Counted from the stretch's first letter, positions 43,527 through 52,963 are shown. The stretch is DNA of 64,000 nt from Pelomonas saccharophila_A (GCF_031458095.1 NZ_JAVDXU010000005.1:369628-433627); one strand, 5' to 3'. The notes: generated from the letters alone by a model not told the origin. A program made the numbers and translations.

Positions 43527-44283
43527 AGCCGTCGTTCTCGTCACTGTCTCCCGCACCACCGGCAGCGTGCCGCGTGAAGTCGGGGCGTGGATGGCTGTCG
43601 GCAGCGACGCCATCCGCGGCACCGTCGGCGGTGGCCATCTGGAGTTCGACGCCATCGCCCGCGCCCGCGCGGCGCTGGCGGGCGGTGAGCTGGAAGAAGA
43701 GGTGCGCTACCCGCTGGGTGCCAGCCTCGGCCAATGCTGCGGCGGCGTCGTCTGGCTGCGCTTTGAGCGCGTCGCGGCGGATGAGGACCTGGCGGCCCGC
43801 CTGCCGCAGGCGCCATTGCGGCCGCTGGCTCTGTTCGGCGCCGGCCATGTGGGCGCGGCCATCGCCCACATCGCCCGCGACCTGCCGCTGGCCCTGCACT
43901 GGATCGACAGCCGCGAGAACCAGTTCCCCGAGCGGCCGCCCGAGCGCGGCTGGCGCCAGGAGGTCTGCAACCCGGCAGTCGACGCCGTGGCCGACCTGGC
44001 GCCCGGCTCGGCCGTGCTCATCATGAGCCACAACCATGCCGAGGACTTCGACCTCGTCGCCGCCTGCCTGAAGCGCCAGCGCGAGCAGGGCGACCTGGCC
44101 TTCATCGGCATGATCGGCAGCCGAACCAAATGGGCGAGCTTTCGCCAGCGCCTGGAGGCGCGCGGCTTCACCGAGGCCGAGCGCGCCCAGGTGACCTGCC
44201 CCATCGGGGTGCAGGGTGTCACCGGCAAGGTGCCTGCGGTCATCGCAGTTGCCGTGCTAGCCCAGGTCCTTTCGTTGGCGTGA
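43516..44283 (+). CDS. xdhC: Xanthine dehydrogenase accessory protein XdhC
   Basis: XdhC binds and sulfurates the molybdenum cofactor and inserts it into xanthine dehydrogenase. The ~255-aa protein shows the XdhC N-terminal segment SVPREVGAWMAVG, GTVGGGHLEFDAI, the Cys motif GQCCGGVVWL, and the C-terminal Rossmann domain (LFGAGHVGAAIAHI, IGMIGSRTKWASF). The start is uncertain. The GTG at 43516 overlaps hiuH by 11 nt, lacks a well-spaced SD, and gives an N-terminus slightly shorter than usual. The xdhA and xdhB genes are not in the window. It lies in the purine-catabolism region, which fits its role. Confidence 0.9.
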   Translation: MEAEAVVLVTVSRTTGSVPREVGAWMAVGSDAIRGTVGGGHLEFDAIARARAALAGGELEEEVRYPLGASLGQCCGGVVWLRFERVAADEDLAARLPQAPLRPLALFGAGHVGAAIAHIARDLPLALHWIDSRENQFPERPPERGWRQEVCNPAVDAVADLAPGSAVLIMSHNHAEDFDLVAACLKRQREQGDLAFIGMIGSRTKWASFRQRLEARGFTEAERAQVTCPIGVQGVTGKVPAVIAVAVLAQVLSLA

Positions 44284-44410
44284 ACAAAGTCGCGGCACGC
44301 GGTGTTACAGCACCGCTCGCGGGGAGGGCCATCGATGTCATGTTGCGACGATGGCGGCCTCGCGCCCCGGGCGGGATTTGTGAAACAGCTTGATGAAGAA
44401 GGAGATCGCG

Positions 44411-46018
44411 ATGCGCCATTCCAGCCCGCCAGGCTCGCAGCGCGACGGCCGTGACCCGCTCGGCCGCAGAGTCGGGTTCGGAACCGCGCAGAAGCTGCTG
44501 CTCGCATTCGGCTGGCTGATCGTGCTGACGGTCGCGATCAGCTGGGCCGCGCTGCAGGCGCTCGGCCAAGCGCCCGGCGAAGGCCAGGCAACGGCGCGCC
44601 TGGCCATCTGGGTCCTGTTGACGGTCAGCGTGCTGTCCGGCGGGGCGCTGGCGGTGGTGCTGTCGCGCGCAACGGTACGCGCGCTGGGGGGTGAGCCGAG
44701 CGACGTGGCGCGGCATCTGCGCTGCATCGCCGAGGGTGACCTGGCCTACCGCCTGCCGGTGCGGCCGGGCGACGACGCCAGCATCCTGTCGGGCCTCGCT
44801 CAGATGCAGCAGCGATGGATCGGCGTCGTGGCCCAGGTGCGCGAAGGCGCCGAAGGCGTGGCCATGGCCAGCGCCGAGATTGCCACCGGCAACATGGACC
44901 TCTCCCAGCGCACCGAGCTGCAGGCCGCCGCACTGCAGCGCACCGCGGGGGCGATGGACGCCCTGCGCCATCAGGTCATGCTCAGCGCCGACCATGCGGG
45001 CGACGCCAGCGGCGTGGCGACGCAAGCCAGCGTCGCCGCGGCGCAGGGCGGCGCCGTGGTGGGCGGCGTGGTGGAAACGATGCGCGGCATCAGCACCAGT
45101 TCGTCGCGCATCGCCGAGATCATTGGCGTCATCGACAGCATTGCTTTCCAGACCAACATCCTGGCGCTCAACGCCGCGGTCGAGGCCGCCCGCGCGGGCG
45201 AGCAGGGACGGGGCTTCGCCGTCGTGGCCGGGGAGGTGCGCAGTCTCGCCCAGCGCAGCGCCGCGGCGGCCAGGGAGATCAAGCAGCTGATCACCGACAG
45301 CGGCGAGCAGGTGCAGCGGGGCTCGCGCCAGGTGGATGGCGCGGGCGAGACGATGCAACAGGTGGTGGACGCCATCGGCAAGGTGGACCGTATCGTCAAC
45401 GAGATCAGCGCCGCCAGCGCCGTGCAGGCCCGGCAGGTCAGCGACGTGGGTGAGGCCGTCACCCAGATGGACCAGACCACGCAGCAGAACGCCGCGCTGG
45501 TCGAGCAGAGCGCCGCAGCGGCCACGAGCCTGCGCGACCAGGCGCAGCAGCTGGTCGATGCGGTCGCCTTCTTCCGCTTGCATGACACCGGCAATCCCGA
45601 GCGCGCCATGGCCGAGCTGGAGGAGCGCCTGGCGCAACTCGGCACGCCCCGGTTGCAGGGCACCGAGCGCGTCGGCGACCGGGAAGTGCCGGGCCTGTAT
45701 TTCGGCAGCCACAAATTGAACAAGCAATATGCGCTGGTGGACGAGCTCAAGAAGGCTCTCGGCGCGACGGCGACGTTGTTCGTGAAGTCGGGCGACGACT
45801 TCGTGCGCGTCAGCACCAACGTGCTGACGCCGGAGGGCATGCGCGGCGTCGGCACGCCGCTGGCGCGGGCCAAGGCCCATGAGGCCGTCAGCCGCGGCCA
45901 GTCTTTCCGCGGCGAGGTGGACGTGCTCGGCACGCTGTTCGACGCCTGCTACAGGCCGATCAAGGACGGCCAGGGCCATGTGATCGGCGTGAGCTACGTC
46001 GGGTTCAAGAAGGCCTGA
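44411..46018 (+). CDS. Methyl-accepting chemotaxis protein with C-terminal cytoplasmic Cache domain
   Basis: This 535-aa chemoreceptor has two membrane helices (~28-50 and ~63-86) with almost no periplasmic loop, a linker/HAMP-like segment, and the signalling domain. The hairpin tip is SIAFQTNILALNAAVEAARAGEQGRGFAVVAGEVR. The C-terminal ~140 residues (VPGLYFGSHKLNKQYALVDE, then ATLFVKSGDDFVRVSTNV and GVSYVGFKKA) form a Cache_3/Cache_2-like domain, so sensing would be inside the cell. I chose the ATG at 44411 with AAGGAG 6 nt upstream. Lying between xdhC and puuD, it may steer cells by a purine metabolite; that is inference. Confidence 0.88.
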   Translation: MRHSSPPGSQRDGRDPLGRRVGFGTAQKLLLAFGWLIVLTVAISWAALQALGQAPGEGQATARLAIWVLLTVSVLSGGALAVVLSRATVRALGGEPSDVARHLRCIAEGDLAYRLPVRPGDDASILSGLAQMQQRWIGVVAQVREGAEGVAMASAEIATGNMDLSQRTELQAAALQRTAGAMDALRHQVMLSADHAGDASGVATQASVAAAQGGAVVGGVVETMRGISTSSSRIAEIIGVIDSIAFQTNILALNAAVEAARAGEQGRGFAVVAGEVRSLAQRSAAAAREIKQLITDSGEQVQRGSRQVDGAGETMQQVVDAIGKVDRIVNEISAASAVQARQVSDVGEAVTQMDQTTQQNAALVEQSAAAATSLRDQAQQLVDAVAFFRLHDTGNPERAMAELEERLAQLGTPRLQGTERVGDREVPGLYFGSHKLNKQYALVDELKKALGATATLFVKSGDDFVRVSTNVLTPEGMRGVGTPLARAKAHEAVSRGQSFRGEVDVLGTLFDACYRPIKDGQGHVIGVSYVGFKKA

Positions 46019-46160
46019 GCGCTGGCACGGGCCTTCGCCGACCTGCATAAACTCGCGGCCTGTCGCAGCGGTGTCGGGCTCACGAGGGCCTGCAGACGCG
46101 ACGCTTGAGGCCCCACAGCACCCGCCGTGGTGGGGTCGTGCGAGAACAACACCACCGCTC

Positions 46161-47345
46161 ATGGACATCTACCTGCTCGACTGGGCCAATCTGCTGCTGC
46201 GCTGGCTGCACGTCATCACTGTCATCGCCTGGATCGGCGCCTCCTTCTACTTCGTCTGGCTGGACAACCACCTCGTCAAGCCGATGTCCGACGAGCTCAA
46301 GGCCAAGGGCGTGGACGGCGAACTTTGGGCCGTGCATGGCGGCGGCTTCTACAACCCGCAGAAGTACATGGTGGCGCCGGGCAACCTGCCGCAGGACCTG
46401 CACTGGTTCTACTGGGAGAGCTACTGGACCTGGATGAGCGGCTTCGCCCTCTTCGTCGTCCTCTATCTGTGCAATGCCAGCCAGATGCTGATCGACACCC
46501 GCATCCATGCCTGGGGCGCGCCCTGGCAGGCGGTGGCGGCGGCGCTGGGCTTTCTCGTCGTGGGCACGGCCGTCTACGACATCGCCTGTTCTGTGCTGGA
46601 CCGCACCAAGGATGGCAGCATCGGCAATGACGGCCGCGTGATGGCCGTGGTCGTCGTCTTCGTCATCTTCGAGAGCTGGCTGGCCTGCCATCTGTTTGCC
46701 GGCCGCGCCGCCTTCCTCATCGTCGGCGCCACGCTGGCGACCATGATGACGGCCAACGTCGCCCACTGGATCATCCCGGGCCAGAGGAAGGTCATCGCCC
46801 AGATGCGCGCCGGCCACAAGCCCGACCCCATCTACGGCCAGCGCGGCAAGCAGCGCAGCGTCCACAACACCTATTTCGGCCTGCCGGTGCTGATCGCCAT
46901 GCTCAGCAACCACTACGGCATGCTGCACCAGCATGCGCAGAACTGGATCGTGCTGTGCGTGCTGATGGCCGCGGGCGTGGCCATCCGCATCTTCTTCGTC
47001 AAGCGCCACAAGGGCGTCAACAGCTGGGGGGCCGTCGCGCTGGCCCTGGCCCTGCTGGCCGGTCTCATCGCCTGGATGGCGCCCAAGCCCCAGCCGGCTG
47101 CGGCCGCGGCGGCGCCGGTCACGCTGGAGCAGGTGCAGGCCGTGGTCGCCCAGCGCTGCGCGATGTGCCATACCGGCGAGGTCGCGCAGAAGGGCGTGCG
47201 CCTGGACAGCGCCGAAGGCCTGGCCGCCCACAAGGCCCAGATGCTGCAGCAGGTGGTCGTGCAGCGCGCCATGCCGCTGAACAACGCGACCGGCATGACT
47301 GACGAAGAGCGCGCTCTCATCAATCGCTGGGCCCAGCAACCATGA
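46161..47345 (+). CDS. puuD: Membrane urate hydroxylase PuuD with cytochrome c domain
   Basis: PuuD oxidises urate to 5-hydroxyisourate at the membrane and passes electrons to its own C-terminal cytochrome c and onward. The 394-aa protein has about eight membrane helices beginning NLLLRWLHVITVIAWIGASF, with the PuuD segment HGGGFYNPQKYMVAPGNLP. After the last helix (~318-330) and an Ala/Pro linker comes a cytochrome c domain with CAMCH and a Met-containing RAMPLNNATGMT segment. It replaces cofactor-free uricase or HpxO here. I start at MDIYLLDW (46161). It overlaps the next gene by ATGA. Confidence 0.93.
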   Translation: MDIYLLDWANLLLRWLHVITVIAWIGASFYFVWLDNHLVKPMSDELKAKGVDGELWAVHGGGFYNPQKYMVAPGNLPQDLHWFYWESYWTWMSGFALFVVLYLCNASQMLIDTRIHAWGAPWQAVAAALGFLVVGTAVYDIACSVLDRTKDGSIGNDGRVMAVVVVFVIFESWLACHLFAGRAAFLIVGATLATMMTANVAHWIIPGQRKVIAQMRAGHKPDPIYGQRGKQRSVHNTYFGLPVLIAMLSNHYGMLHQHAQNWIVLCVLMAAGVAIRIFFVKRHKGVNSWGAVALALALLAGLIAWMAPKPQPAAAAAAPVTLEQVQAVVAQRCAMCHTGEVAQKGVRLDSAEGLAAHKAQMLQQVVVQRAMPLNNATGMTDEERALINRWAQQP

Positions 47346-48637
47346 CGCCGGACCCGCGCGCGCTGCTGCGACAGCTCTATGACGTCGCCGTCGCGCGTGC
47401 TTTGCCCGGCCGTGTGCTCGCCGCCCATCTGCCGCTGCCACCCAAAGGCCGCACCCTGGTGCTCGGTGCCGGCAAGGCCGGCGGCGCCATGGTGCAGGCG
47501 CTGGAGGCCACCTGGCCCGCCGACGCGCCGCTGTCGGGCCTGGTCATCACACGCTATGGCCATGTCCCCGGCGGCTGGCGGCCGCGGCGCATCGAACTCG
47601 TCGAAGCGGCCCACCCAGTGCCCGACGCTGCGGGCCTTGCCGCCAGCGAGCGCATGCTGGCCCTGGCGCGCGGACTGACGGCCGACGATCTCGTCATCTG
47701 CCTGATCTCCGGCGGCGGTTCGGCCCTGATGAGTCTGCCGGCGCCGGGCCTGACGCTGGCTGACAAGCAGGCCGTCAACCGCGGCCTCTTGAACAGCGGT
47801 GCCGCCATCGCCGAGATGAACTGCGTGCGCAAGCACCTCTCAAGCATCAAGGGCGGCCGCCTGGCCGCCACCTGCGCGCCGGCCCGGGTGCTGACGCTGG
47901 CCATCAGCGATGTGCCGGGCGACGATCCGGCCGTCATCGCCTCCGGCCCGACGTTGGCCGACCCGACCAGTTGCGCCGACGCCCTGGCCATCTGCCGTCG
48001 CTACCGCATCCATCTGCCCGACGCCGCCCGCGCCGGCCTGGAGTCGGGCGCCTTCGAGACGCCCAAGCCCGGCGATGCGCGACTGGCTGGCCATGAACTC
48101 GCCATGCTGGCCACGCCGCAGATGAGCCTGGAGGCGGCCGCGGCGTTGGCACGCGAGCAAGGCCTTGCCGCCCATATCCTCAGCGACGAGATCGAGGGTG
48201 AGTCCCGCGTCGTCGGCGGCCTGCATGCGGCCCTGGCCCGTGCCGTGGCGCGCCGCGGCGAGCCCTTTGCCAAACCCTGCGTCATCCTGTCCGGCGGCGA
48301 GACGACGGTGACGGTCGATCCGGGGAGGCCAGCCGCTGAAATTGGAAAAGGCGGCCGCGCCACCGAATTCCTGCTCGGCTGCGCCCTGGCCCTGCAATGC
48401 GAGCCGGGCGTCTACGCGCTGGCGGCCGACACCGACGGCATCGACGGCGTCGGACCGCATGCCGGCGCTCTGCTGACGCCCACCAGCCTGGGCCGCGCGC
48501 GCGCCCTGGGGCTCAATCCCCAGGCCCTGCTGGACGCCCACGACAGCGCCAGCTTCTTCGCACCGCTGGGCGACCTGCTCACGCCCGGCCCCAGCTTCAC
48601 CAATGTCAACGACTTCCGTGCGTTGCTGATCGTTTAG
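47342..48637 (+). CDS. Glycerate 2-kinase (GckA/TtuD, MOFRL family)
   Basis: The enzyme phosphorylates glycerate to 2-phosphoglycerate. In ureide breakdown, glyoxylate can reach glycerate through tartronate semialdehyde, so this gene completes the carbon route. The 431-aa protein shows the MOFRL-type glycerate kinase signatures GAGKAGGAMVQALE, SGGGSALMSLPAPG, NCVRKHLSSIKGGRLA, SDVPGDDPAVIASGPT and ADTDGIDG near the C-terminus. Related proteins have been named hydroxypyruvate reductase (TtuD). Its ATG overlaps the puuD stop, so the two are cotranslated. Confidence 0.92.
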   Translation: MTPDPRALLRQLYDVAVARALPGRVLAAHLPLPPKGRTLVLGAGKAGGAMVQALEATWPADAPLSGLVITRYGHVPGGWRPRRIELVEAAHPVPDAAGLAASERMLALARGLTADDLVICLISGGGSALMSLPAPGLTLADKQAVNRGLLNSGAAIAEMNCVRKHLSSIKGGRLAATCAPARVLTLAISDVPGDDPAVIASGPTLADPTSCADALAICRRYRIHLPDAARAGLESGAFETPKPGDARLAGHELAMLATPQMSLEAAAALAREQGLAAHILSDEIEGESRVVGGLHAALARAVARRGEPFAKPCVILSGGETTVTVDPGRPAAEIGKGGRATEFLLGCALALQCEPGVYALAADTDGIDGVGPHAGALLTPTSLGRARALGLNPQALLDAHDSASFFAPLGDLLTPGPSFTNVNDFRALLIV

Positions 48638-48712
48638 GGGAGGTGAAGAGCGTGGCGCGGGCGAAACCTTAGGCCTAGACTGGGCCGGTCATCGTCGATC
48701 CGGAGGTATCAG

Positions 48713-49552
48713 ATGAGCGCAGCCGCGGAACGTTTCTTCGTCAAGCACAACGCCCTGCCCACCATGCCCGAGGTGGCCTCGCGGCTGCTGAAGAGCTTCG
48801 ATGACGACAACGTCGGTCTGTCCCAGATCGCCGCCCTGATCGAGAAGGACGGGGCATTGGCGGCCAAGGTGCTGCGCCTGGCCAACACGGCCCATTACAG
48901 CCCCTCGCATCAGATCTCCACCGTCGTCGACGCCGCTCATGCCCTGGGCCTGGAGACGCTGCGCAATCTCGCCATGGCCGCCTGCCTGAGCGGCGCCTTT
49001 CCCAAGATCGAGGGCCTGGACCGCGCCACCTTCTGGCGCCACAGCGTCGCGACGGCCAACTACGCGCGCATCCTGGCCCGCATGCTGGGTGCCGACGCCA
49101 CCACCAGCGACACCGCCTACCTGGGCGGGCTGATGCTGCGCACGGGCCAGTTGCTGATGGCTATCGACGAGCCCCATCTGGTGGCCGACGTCGAGACCCA
49201 TGCCGCCGAGCCGGGCAGCCGCTTCTCGCTGGAGGAGCACCGCTTCGGCTGCACCCACGCCGACGTGACGGCGTCGTTGGCCGCGCACTGGCATTTCCCG
49301 CATGCCATGGTGGAAGCCTTCAAGGACGCCAACACGCCGCTGGAGATCCGCCCCTTCTCGCTGATCGCCGCGGTGCTGCATGTGGCCGAGGTGCTGGCCG
49401 ACGCCGCCGAGCATCACGACGAACCCGTGCATGCGCTGAAGGTGGCCGTGCCCGAACTCATCGAGCATCTGCATCTCGACCTGGAACTGCTGGCCGCCAA
49501 GATCGCCGCAACGGGCGACCCGGCGGCCGAAGTGGAACAAATGCTGCACTGA
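48713..49552 (+). CDS. HDOD domain protein
   Basis: This 279-aa protein consists mostly of one HDOD domain, a relative of HD phosphohydrolases that has usually lost the metal-binding HD residues and acts in signalling. Typical segments are LPTMPEVASRLLKSFDDDNV, IEKDGALAAKVLRLANTAHY and VDAAHALGLETLRNLAMA. The partner is unknown. An SD GGAGG lies 6 nt before the ATG. It stands alone between the purine region and a DUF3857 protein gene. Confidence 0.88.
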   Translation: MSAAAERFFVKHNALPTMPEVASRLLKSFDDDNVGLSQIAALIEKDGALAAKVLRLANTAHYSPSHQISTVVDAAHALGLETLRNLAMAACLSGAFPKIEGLDRATFWRHSVATANYARILARMLGADATTSDTAYLGGLMLRTGQLLMAIDEPHLVADVETHAAEPGSRFSLEEHRFGCTHADVTASLAAHWHFPHAMVEAFKDANTPLEIRPFSLIAAVLHVAEVLADAAEHHDEPVHALKVAVPELIEHLHLDLELLAAKIAATGDPAAEVEQMLH

Positions 49553-49607
49553 AGAGGGTTCCTCCGGCCAAGCCGCACAATCAAGGCGGTATGCCGGGAG
49601 GACGTGG

Positions 49608-52427
49608 ATGAGTTGGAAGTTCTGGCCAGCGTTGCTGCTGGCCCTGTCCCTGGGGGCTGCGGCGCAGACGCCGCCCAAGCCTGCCGCCAAGGCCAATGCC
49701 TCCCATCCTGTCGTGCCCGCCGGTGCCGGTTATCGCTTCGGCCCCGTGCCGGCCTGGGTCAAGGCGCTGCCTCCCGCTGAAGCCCGGCCCGCGGCCACGG
49801 CCGGTGCCAAGGCGCGCCGCGAGCCGCTGATCGACGTGCAGGTCCAGCTCGCGCCCCGGTCGGCGACGGCCACCTATATCCATCTTCAGCACGAAGCCCT
49901 GGACACCTCGACGCTGCGCGACGTCTCCGAGCCGCAGATCAGCTTCAACCCGGCCTACCAGCAGCTCGTCATCCACCAGGTCGCCGTCATTCGCGACGGC
50001 CAGCGCCTGGACCGGCTCAAGGGCGTGCGCATCGAACTGATGCGCCGCGAGCAGCAACTCGAGCGCCAGCTCATCGACGGCGTGCGCACCGCCCTGGTCG
50101 TGCTCAGCGATGTGCGCGTCGGCGATGTCGTCGACCTGGCCTACACGCTGGAGGGCGAGAACCCCATCTTCGAAGGCCGCTACTCGGCGCTGCTGCAGCT
50201 CGCCTCGGACGCACCGGTCGAGCGCCTGCACCTGCGCATCGAGGCGCCGCCCGAGCGCAGGCTGGCCGTCAAGGCGCTGGCCAGCGACGTCGTGCCCGAA
50301 CGCTTCGAGGAGGGGGGCCGCCAGGTCATCCGCGTGCTGCGTGAGCGCGTGCCGGCCGTGCAGGACGAGGCCGCCACGCCGCCCTGGTTCAAGGTCTATC
50401 CGGCCCTGCATGTCAGCGAATACGCCAGCTGGGCCGAGGTGGACCAATGGGCCAAGACGCTGTTCGCCATCGAACCCGCCTCGGCGGGCGTCGCTGCCAA
50501 GGCGGCCGAGATCAAGGCCCAGGGTGGCACGCCCGAGCAGCAGGTGGCCGCGGCGCTGCGCTTCGTGCAGGACGAGGTGCGCTATTTCTCAGCCTCGCTG
50601 GGCGAGAGCTCGCACCGGCCCAAGCCGGCGGCGAAGACGCTGGCCGAGCGCCTGGGCGACTGCAAGGACAAGACCCTGCTGCTGAACACGCTGCTGGCCG
50701 CCATGGGCGTTGAGGCCCAGCCGGCCCTGATCTCGATGGCCCGCAACCGCGGCATCGCCAACTACCTGCCTTCGCATGACCAGTTCGACCACGTCATCAG
50801 CCGCGTGAAGCTGGGCGAGGTGGTGTATTTCCTGGACCCGACCATGAACGGTCAGGGCTACTCGCTGGAGAAGCGCGGCTATTACCGCTACGGCGCCGCC
50901 CTCGTCGTCGGCCAGGGCCAGACGGGGCCGGTGGCCGTGGTGCCGCCGGTCTTCGCCCAGGACAGCCTGAGCTTCCGCCAGGACTGGGACTTCAGCGAGC
51001 TGGCCCGTCCCGCGCAGCTGACGACCTCCTTCAAGGCCGTCGGCCTGGCCGCCGAACGCTGGCGCGCCCACCTCGCCACCGCCGGCCTGGAGCGCATCGC
51101 CGAGTCCATCGGCGGCGCCTATGTGCGCCTGCTGCCGGGCCTGGTCAGCACCGGACAGCCCGAGGTCATCGACGATCGCGACAGCAACGAGTGGCTGCTG
51201 AAGCTGCACTTCGAGCATCCCAGCATCGGCCGCTACCAGCGTGGCTGGCTGGACCTGGACTTCCCCGCCGCCGAGCTGGTGGACGCCCTGCCCGTGCCGC
51301 CCGAGGCGCGGCGTCGCCTGCCCTTCCAGCTCGAGGGCACGCGTGCGGCCGAGCTGCGCCTGACCGTGACCGGCGCGCGCCCCTTCACCGCCCAGCCGCC
51401 CGCGCCCCAGCAGCTGATGGACAAGCATTTCGCCTTCAGCAGCCGCGTCGAGGTGCAGGGCGCCACCGTGCAGTTCATCAGCCGTGTGGAGCGGCGCGCC
51501 GACGAGGTGCTGCCGGGCGATGTCGACGGCTACCGCGAGCGCGTCGGCCGCGCCCGCCAGATGCTGGGCGCCCAGCGCCTGCGCCTGAACCTGGTGGACC
51601 GCAAGGCCCTGGAGGAGCCCTTCACCGAGATTGCCGAGCGCATGGCACGCTTTCGCAATGGCGCCCGGCCGGATGCGCTGTGGGAGCTGATGCTGGGCAA
51701 TGAGATCAATCGCCTCATCGACGCCGAGCTGCTGAACCAGGTGGCGCCCGGCAGCCGCCTCGCCGCCTGGGTCCGCGTCGAACGCGCCCAGGCGCAAAAC
51801 CAGCTGGGTGACTTCACGGCTGCCCTGGCCGATGCCGAAGCGGCCCTGGCGATTCGCGCTGAAGGCGAGGAGGGCGGTGCGGCGCTGGAGGCCAAGGGTG
51901 TCGCGCTGGTCGGCCTGGGCCGCCCGACCGAAGCCCTGGCCGCCTTCAACCAGCAGGCCCAGCTGGCCGGCAGCGGCGGCAGCTGGCTGGGCACGGCCCA
52001 CTACATGCTGGGCGACTACGCCAGCGCCGAGGCCGCGCTGCGCGACAGCGCCGCCAGTGCCAGCGGCGAGGCGCGCCAGTTCACGCTGCTGTGGCTCTAC
52101 CTCGCCGCCGAGCGCCAGGGCGGCCGCGGCAAGGCGGCCATCGCCGACGAGCTGGCCGCGGCCGACGCCGGCAAATGGAGCGGCGCGCTGCTGAGCTATC
52201 TGGGCGGCAGCCTGGACCGCGAGGCCCTGCTGAGGCGGGCCCGCGAAAAACCCGAAACCGAGAGGCTGCGCCTGGCGGAGGCCTATTTCTTCATCGGCCA
52301 GCAGCTTGCGGCCCAGGGGCGGCGCGGCGAGGCGCTGCCGTGGTTCGAGCGCACGCTGACGACCCAGGCCGTGCCTTATCGCGAGTTCACGCTGGCGCAG
52401 TGGGAGCTCAAGCGCGGCGCGAACTAG
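49608..52427 (+). CDS. Exported DUF3857 / transglutaminase-like / TPR protein
   Basis: This 939-aa protein has a signal peptide (MSWKFWPALLLALSLGAAAQ), a DUF3857 domain at about 70-250, and a transglutaminase-like domain at about 300-430. In that domain Cys lies in LGDCKDKTLLLN, His in FDHVISRV and Asp in YFLDPTMNG, so the Cys-His-Asp triad is intact. The C-terminal ~250 residues are TPR repeats (ADAEAALAIRAEG, TEALAAFNQQAQ). Relatives are periplasmic and of unknown substrate. A strong SD precedes the ATG. The stop overlaps the convergent phosphatase gene by 4 nt. Confidence 0.85.
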   Translation: MSWKFWPALLLALSLGAAAQTPPKPAAKANASHPVVPAGAGYRFGPVPAWVKALPPAEARPAATAGAKARREPLIDVQVQLAPRSATATYIHLQHEALDTSTLRDVSEPQISFNPAYQQLVIHQVAVIRDGQRLDRLKGVRIELMRREQQLERQLIDGVRTALVVLSDVRVGDVVDLAYTLEGENPIFEGRYSALLQLASDAPVERLHLRIEAPPERRLAVKALASDVVPERFEEGGRQVIRVLRERVPAVQDEAATPPWFKVYPALHVSEYASWAEVDQWAKTLFAIEPASAGVAAKAAEIKAQGGTPEQQVAAALRFVQDEVRYFSASLGESSHRPKPAAKTLAERLGDCKDKTLLLNTLLAAMGVEAQPALISMARNRGIANYLPSHDQFDHVISRVKLGEVVYFLDPTMNGQGYSLEKRGYYRYGAALVVGQGQTGPVAVVPPVFAQDSLSFRQDWDFSELARPAQLTTSFKAVGLAAERWRAHLATAGLERIAESIGGAYVRLLPGLVSTGQPEVIDDRDSNEWLLKLHFEHPSIGRYQRGWLDLDFPAAELVDALPVPPEARRRLPFQLEGTRAAELRLTVTGARPFTAQPPAPQQLMDKHFAFSSRVEVQGATVQFISRVERRADEVLPGDVDGYRERVGRARQMLGAQRLRLNLVDRKALEEPFTEIAERMARFRNGARPDALWELMLGNEINRLIDAELLNQVAPGSRLAAWVRVERAQAQNQLGDFTAALADAEAALAIRAEGEEGGAALEAKGVALVGLGRPTEALAAFNQQAQLAGSGGSWLGTAHYMLGDYASAEAALRDSAASASGEARQFTLLWLYLAAERQGGRGKAAIADELAAADAGKWSGALLSYLGGSLDREALLRRAREKPETERLRLAEAYFFIGQQLAAQGRRGEALPWFERTLTTQAVPYREFTLAQWELKRGAN

Positions 52428-52963
52428 AGGCAGCCGGCGGCCGGGGCCTCGCTCGGTGCGCCATAGCTGAACTGGGCCCAGCGCGGCGCCAGCGCGCCCA
52501 ATTGCAGCAGGAAGGCGTGGTGGAAGCTGGTCTCGCACAGATCGGCCAGCTTGGGGCCACCCAGGGCTGCGATGACGGCCGGTATGGTGTTGCTGTGGCC
52601 GACGACGAGGACGACGCCGGTCTGGGCGCGCACGGCGTCTGCCACGGCCGGCGCATGGGCGGCGCCCCGCGCCTCGACGATCTGCGGCTGCAGACCCAGG
52701 GCCTTGGCGAGCGGAGCGGCCGTGTCGCGCGCGCGGCGTAGCGGCGTCGTCACGATGGCGTCGACGCGCAGGCCGGCCAGGGCCTGGGCCAGGGCCTGGG
52801 CGCGCTGTTCGCCCGCCGGCGTCAGGCCGGGGTCGTCGGCGGGCGCGGCAGCCCGTTCGGCATGGCGTACGAGGATGACGAGGTCGGGCATGGCGAAGGC
52901 GGGGCAGGAGATGAGGGCGGCTGTCAGTAGAGACGCCGGCAGCAGGACGGACAAGGGCTTCAT
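52424..52963 (-). CDS. Periplasmic histidine phosphatase
   Basis: This 179-aa protein has a signal peptide (PASLLTAALISCPAFA) and a compact histidine phosphatase domain. The nucleophile motif is LVRHAERA, followed by TTPLRRARDTAAPLA and VVGHSNTIPAVIAAL, with the second catalytic His in VGHSN. It resembles SixA-size phosphatases but is exported. The substrate is unknown. Confidence 0.85.
   Translation of the reverse strand: MKPLSVLLPASLLTAALISCPAFAMPDLVILVRHAERAAAPADDPGLTPAGEQRAQALAQALAGLRVDAIVTTPLRRARDTAAPLAKALGLQPQIVEARGAAHAPAVADAVRAQTGVVLVVGHSNTIPAVIAALGGPKLADLCETSFHHAFLLQLGALAPRWAQFSYGAPSEAPAAGCL

Noticed and set aside
42971..44026. 351-codon plus-strand frame running through the inverted repeat, hiuH and xdhC
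   Set aside because: It is out of frame with both real genes and has no homology; the frame is kept open by GC bias and the repeat.
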